From contig NZ_ANAY01000007.1 of the NCBI RefSeq assembly GCF_000340965.1, forward strand, positions 62,001 to 126,000: a stretch of DNA of 64,000 nucleotides, written 5' to 3'. Of this stretch, positions 36,091 to 44,125 are shown one piece after another (position 1 is the stretch's first letter; every line of letters begins with the position of its first letter). The stretch comes from Nocardiopsis kunsanensis DSM 44524. Its GTDB lineage: Bacteria; Actinomycetota; Actinomycetes; Streptosporangiales; Streptosporangiaceae. The position numbers were made by a program, and so were the translations under genes. Under the pieces are notes generated by a model that did not search any database, was not told where the DNA came from, and worked only from the letters and a program-made list of their open reading frames with translations.

Positions 36091-37374
36091 GTGCGAGCGC
36101 CGAACGACGGACGCGGTGAGGACCGGTGGCCCGAGGAGCACGGGTCCTCCTCCGCCGATCACGAGGCCACACAAGCGTTCACCCGTCGTGGAACCGGGCC
36201 CGTGCCGAACAGCCGGCCCGGACCCGACCGGGACGGACAGCCCCTCCCCGGGCCCGAGGACCCCACGCAGGAATTCACCCGCGACACCTCCACCCCCGAC
36301 GAGCGCGTCACCCAGGCCTTCACCCGCAACCCCCTTCCCGCAGCTGCACCCGCTGCACCGCAGTCCGAAACACCGCAGCCCCCCGCACCCGGGACCGACA
36401 CGCCGGCCGAGGCGGGAGAGCCCGGCGAGGGCGGAACCGCCACCGAAGGGAAACGCCGCCGCGGCTTCACCCGACGTTTCGTGCGCGCCCGTGTCGGCGG
36501 CCGCGGACAACAGTCCCCGCGTGACGAGGCCGCCTCCGAGCCCGGCGAGAGCGCGGCGGACCCCGCCGCCCAGGCCCCGCAGAACCGCCCCGAGGACGGC
36601 TGGGACAGGCCCCGCTCCGACGACCCCCCGGCCGACCACCGGCCCTACGGCCCGACACCGGAACCCGAGGAACACGGACCGCGCGTGTCCGACCCCGCCG
36701 ACCCCCGTCGTGAACGCCGCGAGCCACCGCCCCGGGGGCCCCGCCGCCACAAGAAGCGGCGCTTCCGGCTGCGTTGGCTCATCACCCTGGTCCTCGTCAT
36801 CGCCCTGGCGATCCCACCAGCCACCTGGGGCTGGGTCTGGTACACCGCGCGCCAGGACGACCGCGACCGGTCCGACGCGATCATCGTGCTCGGGGCCAGC
36901 CAGTACAACGGTGTGCCCTCACCCGTCTTCGAGGCCCGCCTGCGCCAGGCCCAGAGCCTCTACCAGCAGGGTGTGGCCCCCATGATCATCACCGTCGGCG
37001 GCAAACAACCCGCGGACAACCACACCGAGGCCGCCGCCGGACGCGACTGGCTCACCGAGGTCGGTGTACCCCCGGAACAGGTCATCGCGCTCGAGGAAGG
37101 GGCCGACACGCTCCAGAGCATCGGGGCTGTTGCCGAGGTCTACGACCAGAAGACCTGGGAGACCGCCATCATCGTCTCCGACCCCTGGCACAGCTTGCGC
37201 GCCAAACAGATGGCCGCCGATCACGGCATCGAGGCCGGCACCTCGCCCGCGCGGTCGGGTCCCGCCGTCATCGAACGCAGCACCCAGCTCTGGTACATCA
37301 CCAGGGAGACCGCCTCCCTCTGGTACTACTGGATCTTCAAGGACAGCAGCGACATCCAGGTCAACGCCGCCTGA
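36091..37374 (+). CDS. YdcF/SanA-like (DUF218) membrane protein
   Basis: The 427-residue protein has a long charged cytoplasmic N-terminal region (about 1-225). One transmembrane segment follows (RWLITLVLVIALAIPPATWG), then an extracellular DUF218 domain with DAIIVLGASQYNGVPSPVFEARL, GVAPMIITVGGK, DTLQSIGAVAEV and VSDPWHSLRAKQMA, as in YdcF/SanA. That family is linked to envelope barrier function; the reaction is unknown. The N-terminal region repeats TQxFTR three times (TQAFTR, TQEFTR, TQAFTR), spaced about 40 and 16 residues. GGAGGTGA stands 5 nt before the GTG at 36091, an excellent ribosome site. Confidence 0.8.
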   Translation: MRAPNDGRGEDRWPEEHGSSSADHEATQAFTRRGTGPVPNSRPGPDRDGQPLPGPEDPTQEFTRDTSTPDERVTQAFTRNPLPAAAPAAPQSETPQPPAPGTDTPAEAGEPGEGGTATEGKRRRGFTRRFVRARVGGRGQQSPRDEAASEPGESAADPAAQAPQNRPEDGWDRPRSDDPPADHRPYGPTPEPEEHGPRVSDPADPRRERREPPPRGPRRHKKRRFRLRWLITLVLVIALAIPPATWGWVWYTARQDDRDRSDAIIVLGASQYNGVPSPVFEARLRQAQSLYQQGVAPMIITVGGKQPADNHTEAAAGRDWLTEVGVPPEQVIALEEGADTLQSIGAVAEVYDQKTWETAIIVSDPWHSLRAKQMAADHGIEAGTSPARSGPAVIERSTQLWYITRETASLWYYWIFKDSSDIQVNAA

Positions 37375-37425
37375 GATCGCGTCACACCCACCGGCCGTTG
37401 ACCGGTGCCAGTAGGCTCACAGGCG

Positions 37426-38688
37426 ATGACCAGTCACCCCGGCGACGAGGGGCCCGCCCCCGGATACACCTCCACCGACACCGAACGCCGCGTGCGTGAA
37501 CGGCGCAAGAGCCGCGCACGCGGACCCTTCGAGCGTGACCGAGCTCGTGTGCTGCACAGCTCCGCGCTGCGCCGCCTGGCCGCCAAGACCCAGGTGGTGC
37601 AACCGGGGGTGAGCGACTTCCCGCGTACCCGCCTGACCCACTCCTTGGAGTGTGCCCAGATCGGCCGTGAACTCGGCCAGTCCCTGGGCTGTGACCCCGA
37701 CCTGGTCGAGGCCGCCTGTCTGTCCCACGACCTGGGCCATCCGCCCTTCGGCCACAACGGGGAGAACGCCCTGGACGAGGCGGCCGCCGCCTGCGGAGGG
37801 TTCGAGGGCAATGCCCAGAGCCTGCGCCTGCTCGTGCGTCTGGAGAGCAAAGTGATCGCTCCCGACGGCACGGGCGCGGGCCTCAACCTCAGCCGTGCCA
37901 CCCTCGACGCCACCGTCAAGTACCCGTGGGCCCGCGGGGAACGCCCCGGAACCCACAAGTTCAACGTCTATCCCGACGACGCCGAGGTCTTCGCGTGGTT
38001 GCGTGCGGGCTCCCCGGACGGCCGAACCCCCTTCGAGTCCCAGGTCATGGACTGGTCCGACGACGTGGCCTACTCGGTGCACGACGTCGAGGACGCCCTG
38101 CACGCCGGCCTGGTGAGCATGGCCGCGCTGGGCAGCCCCACCGAACGGGCCGAAGTGTGCAGGGTGGCGGCCGAGCACTACTGCGACGCCGATCCCGCGG
38201 AGCTCTCCGAGGTCCTGGACGAGCTGTTGGCCGCACCGGTATGGCCCGAGGAGTTCACCGGGGACCTGTCCTCCTTGGCGGCACTGAAGAACCTGACCAG
38301 CGAACTCATCGGACGGTTCTGCCGTGCCGCCGAGCGCGGAACCCGCGGGGTGCACGGTCCCGCACGCCTCACGCGCTACGGCGCCGACCTGGTCGTACCG
38401 CGCTGGGCCCTGCTGGAGTGCGCCCTGCTCAAGGCGCTCTCGGCCCACTTCGTGCTGGCGCGGGCCGAGACCATGGCGTACCGGGCCGACGAACGCCGGC
38501 TCATCTCGGAGCTGGTCACCGCGTTGTGGAAGAACGCCCCCGGAGCCCTGGACCCGCAGTTCCGCGCTCCCTTCGAGGCCGCGGCCGACGACGCCGGGGC
38601 GCTGCGTGTGGTCATCGACCAGGTCGCCTCACTCACCGACACCTCGGCCACCGCACTGCACTCCCACCTCGTGGGTGGCTGGATGTGA
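37426..38688 (+). CDS. dgt: deoxyguanosinetriphosphate triphosphohydrolase (HD domain)
   Basis: This 420-residue HD-superfamily dNTPase removes tripolyphosphate from dGTP. The HD metal site is [16 protein letters not shown] followed by [16 protein letters not shown], with a later [14 protein letters not shown] segment giving the last Asp. The ATG at 37426 lies 8 nt after TAGGCT and lacks a Shine-Dalgarno, so the gene is probably leaderless. In many actinobacteria dgt is followed directly by dnaG; here dnaG is 10.9 kb away, separated by a palindromic region and an arabinose operon. Confidence 0.93.
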   Translation: MTSHPGDEGPAPGYTSTDTERRVRERRKSRARGPFERDRARVLHSSALRRLAAKTQVVQPGVSDFPRTRLTHSLECAQIGRELGQSLGCDPDLVEAACLSHDLGHPPFGHNGENALDEAAAACGGFEGNAQSLRLLVRLESKVIAPDGTGAGLNLSRATLDATVKYPWARGERPGTHKFNVYPDDAEVFAWLRAGSPDGRTPFESQVMDWSDDVAYSVHDVEDALHAGLVSMAALGSPTERAEVCRVAAEHYCDADPAELSEVLDELLAAPVWPEEFTGDLSSLAALKNLTSELIGRFCRAAERGTRGVHGPARLTRYGADLVVPRWALLECALLKALSAHFVLARAETMAYRADERRLISELVTALWKNAPGALDPQFRAPFEAAADDAGALRVVIDQVASLTDTSATALHSHLVGGWM

Positions 38689-38702
38689 TGCCCGGGCACG
38701 TC

Positions 38703-38761
38703 CCTGGGCCCGGAGCTCTGGCTCCGGTGTCCTGGTCCCAGAGTCCTGGGCCCGGGTTGGG
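38703..38761 (+). terminator. imperfect hairpin after dgt
   Basis: Two 19-base arms (15 of 19 pairs) around an inner CTCTGG/CCAGAG stem follow the dgt stop by about 15 nt. It is a plausible terminator and marks the left edge of the gene-free region. Confidence 0.4.
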
Positions 38762-38789
38762 TTCGGGGTTCGGCCTGGTCTCGGGTTGA

Positions 38790-38914
38790 GGTCGGTCTCT
38801 GGGGTTTCTTGTGGTGGCGGGGCCTGCTGGGGGTACGGCGTTGTGGTGGGCTGGAGGCGGGGGTGCCCGGGCCTCGGTGGTGTTGGGGGTCGGTCTCTGG
38901 GGTTTCTTGTGGTG
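38790..38914 (+). repeat. two 27-bp direct repeats
   Basis: A 27-bp sequence containing GGGGTTTCTTGTGGTG occurs at 38790-38816 and again at 38888-38914, 98 bp apart. The 16-bp core occurs a third time at 13193-13208. These repeats border the outer end of the large palindrome. Confidence 0.75.
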
Positions 38915-38916
38915 CC

Positions 38917-40102
38917 TGGGGTGGTGGTTCGTCGGGGTCGGGATTTTAGCCCGGCCGGGTCTGCGCGCAACCCTCGTCGGCGCTACCCCCGGTCCTGATT
39001 CTCGGTGCCCATGGTGGCGGGGTTCTGCGGGGTTGTTCACGGCGCCTCGGGGTGTGCGCTGCGACCCTTTGCGCCGGGCTTTCCCGACCCTCATCGACGA
39101 ACCCCTCCCACCCCCGGCGCCCCGGCAGCAGAAGAAATGGTGGGCGCTGCTATCCCCCTGTGGCGGACCATTGTGGTCAACGGTCGAGGCGTGTGCGCGG
39201 TGGTTCGCTCCTGCGGAAGGCAACTACGGGCCCTTGCGGGGGCAACTACCGGCCCTTCGGGTCTGGCCCCGCCTGCTCCCGGTGGCGCATTGAAGTCTGG
39301 GGGTGGCGGGTGTGTGGGCTGTTTCCGGGGGCCCGGGTTCCTGGTCTGTGGTGTGGAGGCCCGGGGGTGGTGGGTGTGCGGGTGGCTGGGCGGGTTTCGG
39401 CGCGTGGGTATTGCTGCCGGAAGCGGCTTCGGCTGTGGTTCTTTTTGCCGGTGTCGGATTCGAGGCCCAGGCGGTGCCGGGCCGGGCGGTTGATAGTGCC
39501 CGTGTGGGCACCGTAGGCGGGTGTTGGTGCCCACAAGAGCACTGTCAACGGTGGTTTTCGGTCTCCGGGGCCTGTCCGGGCTGTTGCTGCCCCGGTCCGT
39601 GACCAGAAATTGCGGGCTCTGGTGGTCGCCGGCGGGGGGAGCAGCACGCCGCGGCCGAACGACACCCGCGCGGGTGTCGTTCCCGGCCTCTCTGTGTCGG
39701 AGTTTCTCCAGTACGGGTGCGGGCGCACGCCTGTGGGCCCCGGCTGCAGTGCTCCGCCGGGAGTGCGCGGGGCCGTAGTTGCCCCCGTAGGGGGCCGTTG
39801 CTGTCGCAGGAGCGAGCCACCGTGCACACGCCGCAAGCGTTGACCGCAATGGCCCGCCACTGGGGGTGTGTAGTTGGCCCCCACTTCTTCGGGCGGATGG
39901 TTGGTAGCGGCCGTGGGGTGTTCGGCGGCGAGAGCGGGCCGGCCCGGGGAAGGGGTGGACCGCACACCCCGAGGCGCCGGGAACAACCCCGCACAACCCC
40001 GCCACCATCAGCGCGATGAAGCAGGTGTGGCGGGGCGCCGATGCGGGTTGCGGGAAGCCCCGGCCGGGCTACGCTCGACGCTCCGACGAACACCACCCAC
40101 CT
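38917..40102. repeat. 1.2-kb imperfect palindrome (long inverted repeat), non-coding
   Basis: The left arm, about 38917-39290, and the right arm, about 39740-40102, are diverged inverted copies. The plus strand from 39010 (ATGGTGGCGGGGTTCTGCGG) matches the minus strand from about 40013 (GATGGTGGCGGGGTTGTGCG). Agreement continues through GGCGCCTCGGGGTGTGCG, GGTCAACG...GGCGTGTGC and GGGGGCAACTAC. At the centre another inverted repeat (39489-39512 with 39526-39549, 21 of 24 matched) shares the same symmetry axis near 39515-39519. Frames shift between arms, so this is DNA or RNA structure, not protein. No transposase is present. Confidence 0.75.
39657..39682. repeat. 26-bp perfect palindrome inside the large palindrome
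   Basis: GAACGACACCCGC is followed directly by its exact complement in reverse, giving 13+13 bp with no loop. It lies in the right half of the central spacer and is not mirrored on the left half. Confidence 0.8.
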
Positions 40103-40520
40103 GCCACCAGTCCATGGCCCCTGCCCTATCAGTTACCAGCCCACCGGGCCCACACCCACCTGCTACCGCCCCCACCGGGCCTTCCCACCTGCTACCGCAC
40201 CACCAGGCCCACCCACCACTCACCGGTCCACCGACCCACCGGGACCTGTGCCACCTACCCCCAGCCCACGAACCCCCACCTGCCACTGGCCCATCAGCTC
40301 TCCCCACCTGCCTCGCCGCTCCGTGAACCCCCGTCCCGGCCGATCCGCCAGGTTCCCGACCGGACCCCGCCCAGGGCCGGGCCGCTCCACTGCACGCCTG
40401 CCCGACGGCGGTGTCCCGGAAGCGCCCTGAACGACGGTGCACAGCGGTACGGCCGGGCCGGGCTGCTCCTCCGGCCCCGACGAGTCACTGTCCCGGCACT
40501 ACAAGCAACCTTTCCCCGGA
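40103..40520. other. CCAC-rich low-complexity stretch before the arabinose operon
   Basis: From about 40103 to 40330 the plus strand is a run of short imperfect units built on CCCACC and CACCTGCTACC, with strong C/G strand bias. No conserved protein frame is visible. The rest to 40520 is ordinary GC-rich intergenic DNA. Confidence 0.55.
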
Positions 40521-40533
40521 CCGCTCCCGGGGG

Positions 40534-40561
40534 TTGACGTGCAGCATGTGAGCGCTAACAT
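40534..40561 (+). promoter_or_regulatory. promoter and LacI-type operator of the arabinose regulator
   Basis: TTGACG at 40534-40539 and TAACAT at 40556-40561 (16-bp spacing) form a promoter. TGTGAGCGCTAACA at 40547-40560 is a typical LacI-family palindrome centred on AGCGCT and overlaps the -10 element. The regulator would therefore repress itself. A second half-site-like TTGCTCAC follows. Confidence 0.75.
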
Positions 40562-40615
40562 TGTTGCTCACGTCACACGAATTTTCCTCTTCCGCCCCCC
40601 GGAGGTGAACGTCCC

Positions 40616-41650
40616 GTGCCCACGACGGGTGGCCGCAGCCCGGTCATGTCCGACGTCGCGAAGGTCGCAGGTGTCTCCCACCAGACCGTCTCGCGTGTGG
40701 TCAACGGCCATCCGAACGTCCGCGAGGAGACCGTCGTACGGGTCCGTCGCGCCATAGCCGAGCTCGGCTACCAACCCAATTCCACCGCCCGCGCGCTCGT
40801 GACCCGGCGCACCAACGTGCTCGGCGCCCTGGCCGTCGACACCACTCTTTTCGGTCCGGCCCAGACCCTCGCGGGTATCGAAAGGGCCGCCCGGGAAGCC
40901 GGGTACTTCCTCAGCATCGTCTCCGTCGACGACCTCAGCCCCGACGGGGTCGCCGAGGCCCTGGACCACCTGGTCCAACAGGCCGTCGAGGGATGTGTGG
41001 CCATCACTCCCCAGCGGGAGCTCGCGCACGCGCTGGCCGCTCTTCCCGGCCCCCGCCCCTTGGTGGCGGTCGAGGGAGGAGAGGGAGCCGGGTTTCCCGT
41101 CGTCGGTGTCGACCAGGAACAGGGGGCCCGGGACGCCGTCCGCCACTTGGTCGGCCTCGGACACCGCACCGTGCACCACGTCGCCGGCCGCGCCGACTGG
41201 CTCGAAGCAGAGGCGCGTGTGCACGGCTGGCGGGAGGAACTCCTGGCCGCCGGCCACGTGGTGCCCGAGCCCTTGGCCGGTGACTGGAGTCCCCGATCGG
41301 GCTACGAGCTCGGCCACCGCCTGGCCGAACGACGGGCCGCGGGGGAGGAGGTCACCGCAGTCTTCGTCGCCAACGACCAGATGGCCGTGGGCGTGCTCAA
41401 GGCCTTCCACGAGGTCGGCCTCCGCGTGCCCGACGACGTCAGTGTCGTCGGCTTCGACGACATCCCCGAGTCCGCCTACCTGACCCCGGGGCTGACCACC
41501 GTTGTCCAGGACTTCACCCGGGTCGGCACTGCCGCCCTGGAGGTCCTTCTCGGCGCCCTGGAAAGCCCCGGCCACGCCGACACCCCCGTCGACCGGACGG
41601 TGCCGGCAGTGCTCCGTGTGCGTGATTCCAGCGCACCCCCGTCAGCCTGA
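40616..41650 (+). CDS. LacI-family transcriptional regulator of the arabinose operon
   Basis: The 344-residue repressor has an N-terminal LacI helix-turn-helix and hinge (MSDVAKVAGVSHQTVSRVVN, then GHPNVREETVVRVRRAI and YQPNSTARAL). A periplasmic-binding-like effector domain follows, with GVDQEQGARDAV, FVANDQMAVGVL and VVGFDDIPES. GGAGGTGA stands 7 nt before the GTG. Effector is presumably L-arabinose or a derivative, from the adjacent araBDA genes. An operator of LacI type overlaps its promoter and an exact copy lies within the start of araB, 119 bp downstream of this gene. Confidence 0.88.
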   Translation: MPTTGGRSPVMSDVAKVAGVSHQTVSRVVNGHPNVREETVVRVRRAIAELGYQPNSTARALVTRRTNVLGALAVDTTLFGPAQTLAGIERAAREAGYFLSIVSVDDLSPDGVAEALDHLVQQAVEGCVAITPQRELAHALAALPGPRPLVAVEGGEGAGFPVVGVDQEQGARDAVRHLVGLGHRTVHHVAGRADWLEAEARVHGWREELLAAGHVVPEPLAGDWSPRSGYELGHRLAERRAAGEEVTAVFVANDQMAVGVLKAFHEVGLRVPDDVSVVGFDDIPESAYLTPGLTTVVQDFTRVGTAALEVLLGALESPGHADTPVDRTVPAVLRVRDSSAPPSA

Positions 41651-41769
41651 CCCGAACGTGCCGGAACCGTCCAGCCTCCCTGCCCCCACCGCCCCGTGCC
41701 CCGGACCCGCACGGTATCCACCCCCACGACCACGGCCGACACATGCTCCGACCGTGGAGGAAGGTCCGT

Positions 41770-43461
41770 ATGACACAGCATGTGAGCGCTAACAACACTG
41801 CCGGGAACGTGGCAGTGGGTCTCGACTTCGGGACCCTCTCCGGCCGAGCCGTCGTCGTCCGCGTCTCCGACGGCGCCGAACTCGGCACCGCCGTCCATTC
41901 CTACCGCCACGGCGTCATCACCGACCGGCTCCCCGGCAGCAGTATCACCCTGGCCGCCGAGACCGCCCTGCAGGACCCCGAGGACTACCGCCAGGTCCTG
42001 AGCAGGGCCGTGCCCGCCGCCCTTCGCGATGCCGGGGTCGATCCCAGCCAGGTCATCGGGGTCGGTGCCGCTTTCACCGCCAGCACCTGCATGCCCGTCA
42101 CCGCCGAAGGGGTGCCCCTGTGCGAGATCGCCCCCTACACGCCACGACCGCACGCCTGGCCCAAACTCTGGCGCCACCACGCAGCCCAACCCGAGGCCGA
42201 CGCCGTCAACGCCGCGGCCGCCGAACTCGGAGAACCCTGGTTGTCCCGCTACGGCGGACGCATCTCCTGTGAATGGCAACTCGCCAAGGCCCTGCAGGTC
42301 TTGCGCGAGGATCCCGAGCTCTACCATCGCGCCGACCGCTGGATCGAGGCCGCCGACTGGATCGTCTGGCAGCTCTGCGGCACCGAGACGCGCAACGTCT
42401 GCACCGCCGGTTACAAGGGCCAGTTCCAGGACGGGTCCTGGCCTTCCAGGGAATTCCTCGGTGCCCTGCATCCCGAGTTCGCCGACTTCGCCCATGACAA
42501 ACTCGACCACCCCCTCTCCCAGCTCGGCGACCGCGCCGGCGGCCTCACGGCCGAGGCCGCCGCACGCACGGGTCTGCCCGAGGGGACCCCCGTGGCGGTC
42601 GGCAACGTCGACGCCCACGTCACAGCCGCTTCCGCCCGCACCACCCGGCCCGGACGGATGCTCGCCATCATGGGCACCAGTACCTGCCACGTCATGAACT
42701 CCGATGTCCTGGCAGAGGTCCCCGGCATGTGCGGACAGGTCCTGGGCGGGATCGTCCCCGGAGCCTGGGGCTACGAGGCCGGACAGAGCGGTGTCGGCGA
42801 CGTCTTCGCCTGGTTCGTCGACACCCAAGCACCCCCCGAGGCCCACGAACGCGCCCGAGCCGACGGCGTCTCCGTCCACGACGTCCTCGCGGAGGAGACC
42901 GCCGACGACCCTGTGGGCGCCCACGGACTCGTCGCCCTCGACTGGCACAGCGGCAACCGCTCCGTCCTGGTCGACCACGACCTCTCCGGCGTCCTGGCCG
43001 GACTCACCCTCGCCACCCGCCCCGCCGAGATCTACCGTGCCCTCGTCGAAGCCACGGCCTTCGGCACCCGCACCATCATCGACGCCTTCGAGAAGGCCGG
43101 TGTACCCGTCCACGACCTCACCGTCGCCGGCGGCATGGTCGAGCGCCCCCACATCCTGCGCATCTACGCCGACGTCCTCGGCCGTCCCCTGCGCCTGGTC
43201 TCTTCCGCCCTCGCCTGCGCCGTCGGTGCCGCTGCCCACGCTGCCGTCGCCGCCGGGGCCCACCCCGACATCCACGCCGCCTCCGCCGCCATGGGCGGGG
43301 TACGGGAGCACACCGTCGACCCCGACCCAGAACGCACCGCCGCGTACGAGGAGCTCTACGCCCTCTACACCGAACTGCACGACCATTTCGGCCGCGGCGG
43401 GACCCGCAGCCTCCACCGTTTGCGCGAACTCCGCAACGCCGCCCGGAAGGGGAACCCGTGA
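41770..43461 (+). CDS. araB: L-ribulokinase
   Basis: This 563-residue FGGY-family kinase phosphorylates L-ribulose. The N-terminal phosphate loop is VGLDFGTLSGRAVVV. AraB-type stretches are GVGAAFTAS, PYTPRPHAWPKLWRHHAAQ, ISCEWQLAKALQVL, MGTSTCHVMN and GIVPGAWGYEAGQSGVGD, with the C-terminal ATP-site GGMVERPHILRIYADVL. The ATG at 41770 has GGAGGAAGG 6 nt upstream. Its first codons (MTQHVSANN) contain the 19-bp sequence that is also the operator upstream of the LacI gene. Its TGA overlaps the GTG of araD. Confidence 0.93.
   Translation: MTQHVSANNTAGNVAVGLDFGTLSGRAVVVRVSDGAELGTAVHSYRHGVITDRLPGSSITLAAETALQDPEDYRQVLSRAVPAALRDAGVDPSQVIGVGAAFTASTCMPVTAEGVPLCEIAPYTPRPHAWPKLWRHHAAQPEADAVNAAAAELGEPWLSRYGGRISCEWQLAKALQVLREDPELYHRADRWIEAADWIVWQLCGTETRNVCTAGYKGQFQDGSWPSREFLGALHPEFADFAHDKLDHPLSQLGDRAGGLTAEAAARTGLPEGTPVAVGNVDAHVTAASARTTRPGRMLAIMGTSTCHVMNSDVLAEVPGMCGQVLGGIVPGAWGYEAGQSGVGDVFAWFVDTQAPPEAHERARADGVSVHDVLAEETADDPVGAHGLVALDWHSGNRSVLVDHDLSGVLAGLTLATRPAEIYRALVEATAFGTRTIIDAFEKAGVPVHDLTVAGGMVERPHILRIYADVLGRPLRLVSSALACAVGAAAHAAVAAGAHPDIHAASAAMGGVREHTVDPDPERTAAYEELYALYTELHDHFGRGGTRSLHRLRELRNAARKGNP
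41776..41794. promoter_or_regulatory. second LacI-type operator, inside araB codons 3-9
   Basis: CAGCATGTGAGCGCTAACA is identical to 40542-40560 and includes the palindromic core TGTGAGCGCTAACA. It lies entirely in coding sequence just after the araB ATG. No clear promoter precedes araB, so it may act by blocking transcription elongation or by looping with the upstream operator. Confidence 0.75.
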
Positions 43462-44117
43462 CCGACCTCCAGGACCTGCGAACCCGGGTCTGCGCCCTGC
43501 ACACCGAACTCACCCGCTGGGACCTGGTCGCATGGACCAGCGGAAACGTCTCCGCCCGTGTCCCCGGGACCGACCGTATGGTCATCAAGGCCAGCGGTGT
43601 CTCCTACGACGACCTCGTCCCCGAACACATGGTCGAGTGCGACCTGCACGGCCGCCCCGTGCACGACAGCGGCCACTCACCCTCCAGCGACACCGCCGCC
43701 CACGCCTACGTCTACCGCGCCCTCCCCGGCATCGGTGGTGTCGTGCACACCCACAGCCCCTACGCGACCGCCTGGGCCGCCCGCGGCGAACCCATCCCGT
43801 GCGCCGTCACCGCCATGGCCGACGAGTTCGGAGGTGACATCCCCGTCGGCCCCTTCTCCCGGATCGGCGACGACTCCATCGGCCGCGGGATCGTCGCGAC
43901 ACTGGAACACCACCGCTCACCGGCCGTGCTCATGGCCCACCACGGCGTCTTCACTGTCGGAGCCACCGCCAAGGACGCGGTCAAGGCCGCCGTCATGTGC
44001 GAGGACGTCGCCCGCACCCTGCACCTAGCCCGCCAGAACGGGCCCCTCGAACGCCTCCCGCAGGAGGACATCGACGCCCTGCACGACCGCTACCGCAACG
44101 TCTACGGCCAGAAGTGA
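43458..44117 (+). CDS. araD: L-ribulose-5-phosphate 4-epimerase
   Basis: This 219-residue class II aldolase/epimerase converts L-ribulose-5-phosphate to D-xylulose-5-phosphate. It shows TSGNVSARVPG, the phosphate-binding KASGVSYDDL, the zinc ligands HTHSPYATAWA and MAHHGVFTVG, and the later acidic/His tail. The GTG at 43458 overlaps the araB stop (GTGA), so the start is fixed by coupling; the open frame continues upstream only as a shadow of araB. Within the family L-fuculose aldolases are similar, but context decides for AraD. Confidence 0.92.
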   Translation: MTDLQDLRTRVCALHTELTRWDLVAWTSGNVSARVPGTDRMVIKASGVSYDDLVPEHMVECDLHGRPVHDSGHSPSSDTAAHAYVYRALPGIGGVVHTHSPYATAWAARGEPIPCAVTAMADEFGGDIPVGPFSRIGDDSIGRGIVATLEHHRSPAVLMAHHGVFTVGATAKDAVKAAVMCEDVARTLHLARQNGPLERLPQEDIDALHDRYRNVYGQK

Positions 44118-44125
44118 GGTCCCCT

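Noticed and set aside
39091..40008. 305-codon minus-strand frame in the palindromic region
   Set aside because: Its N-terminal part matches a plus-strand frame only because the DNA is an inverted repeat; the match drifts between frames and the rest is Pro/Arg-rich noise.
40103..40330. CRISPR-like array in the CCAC-rich tract
   Set aside because: Units are short, imperfect and irregularly spaced, with no constant repeat and spacer lengths and no cas genes.
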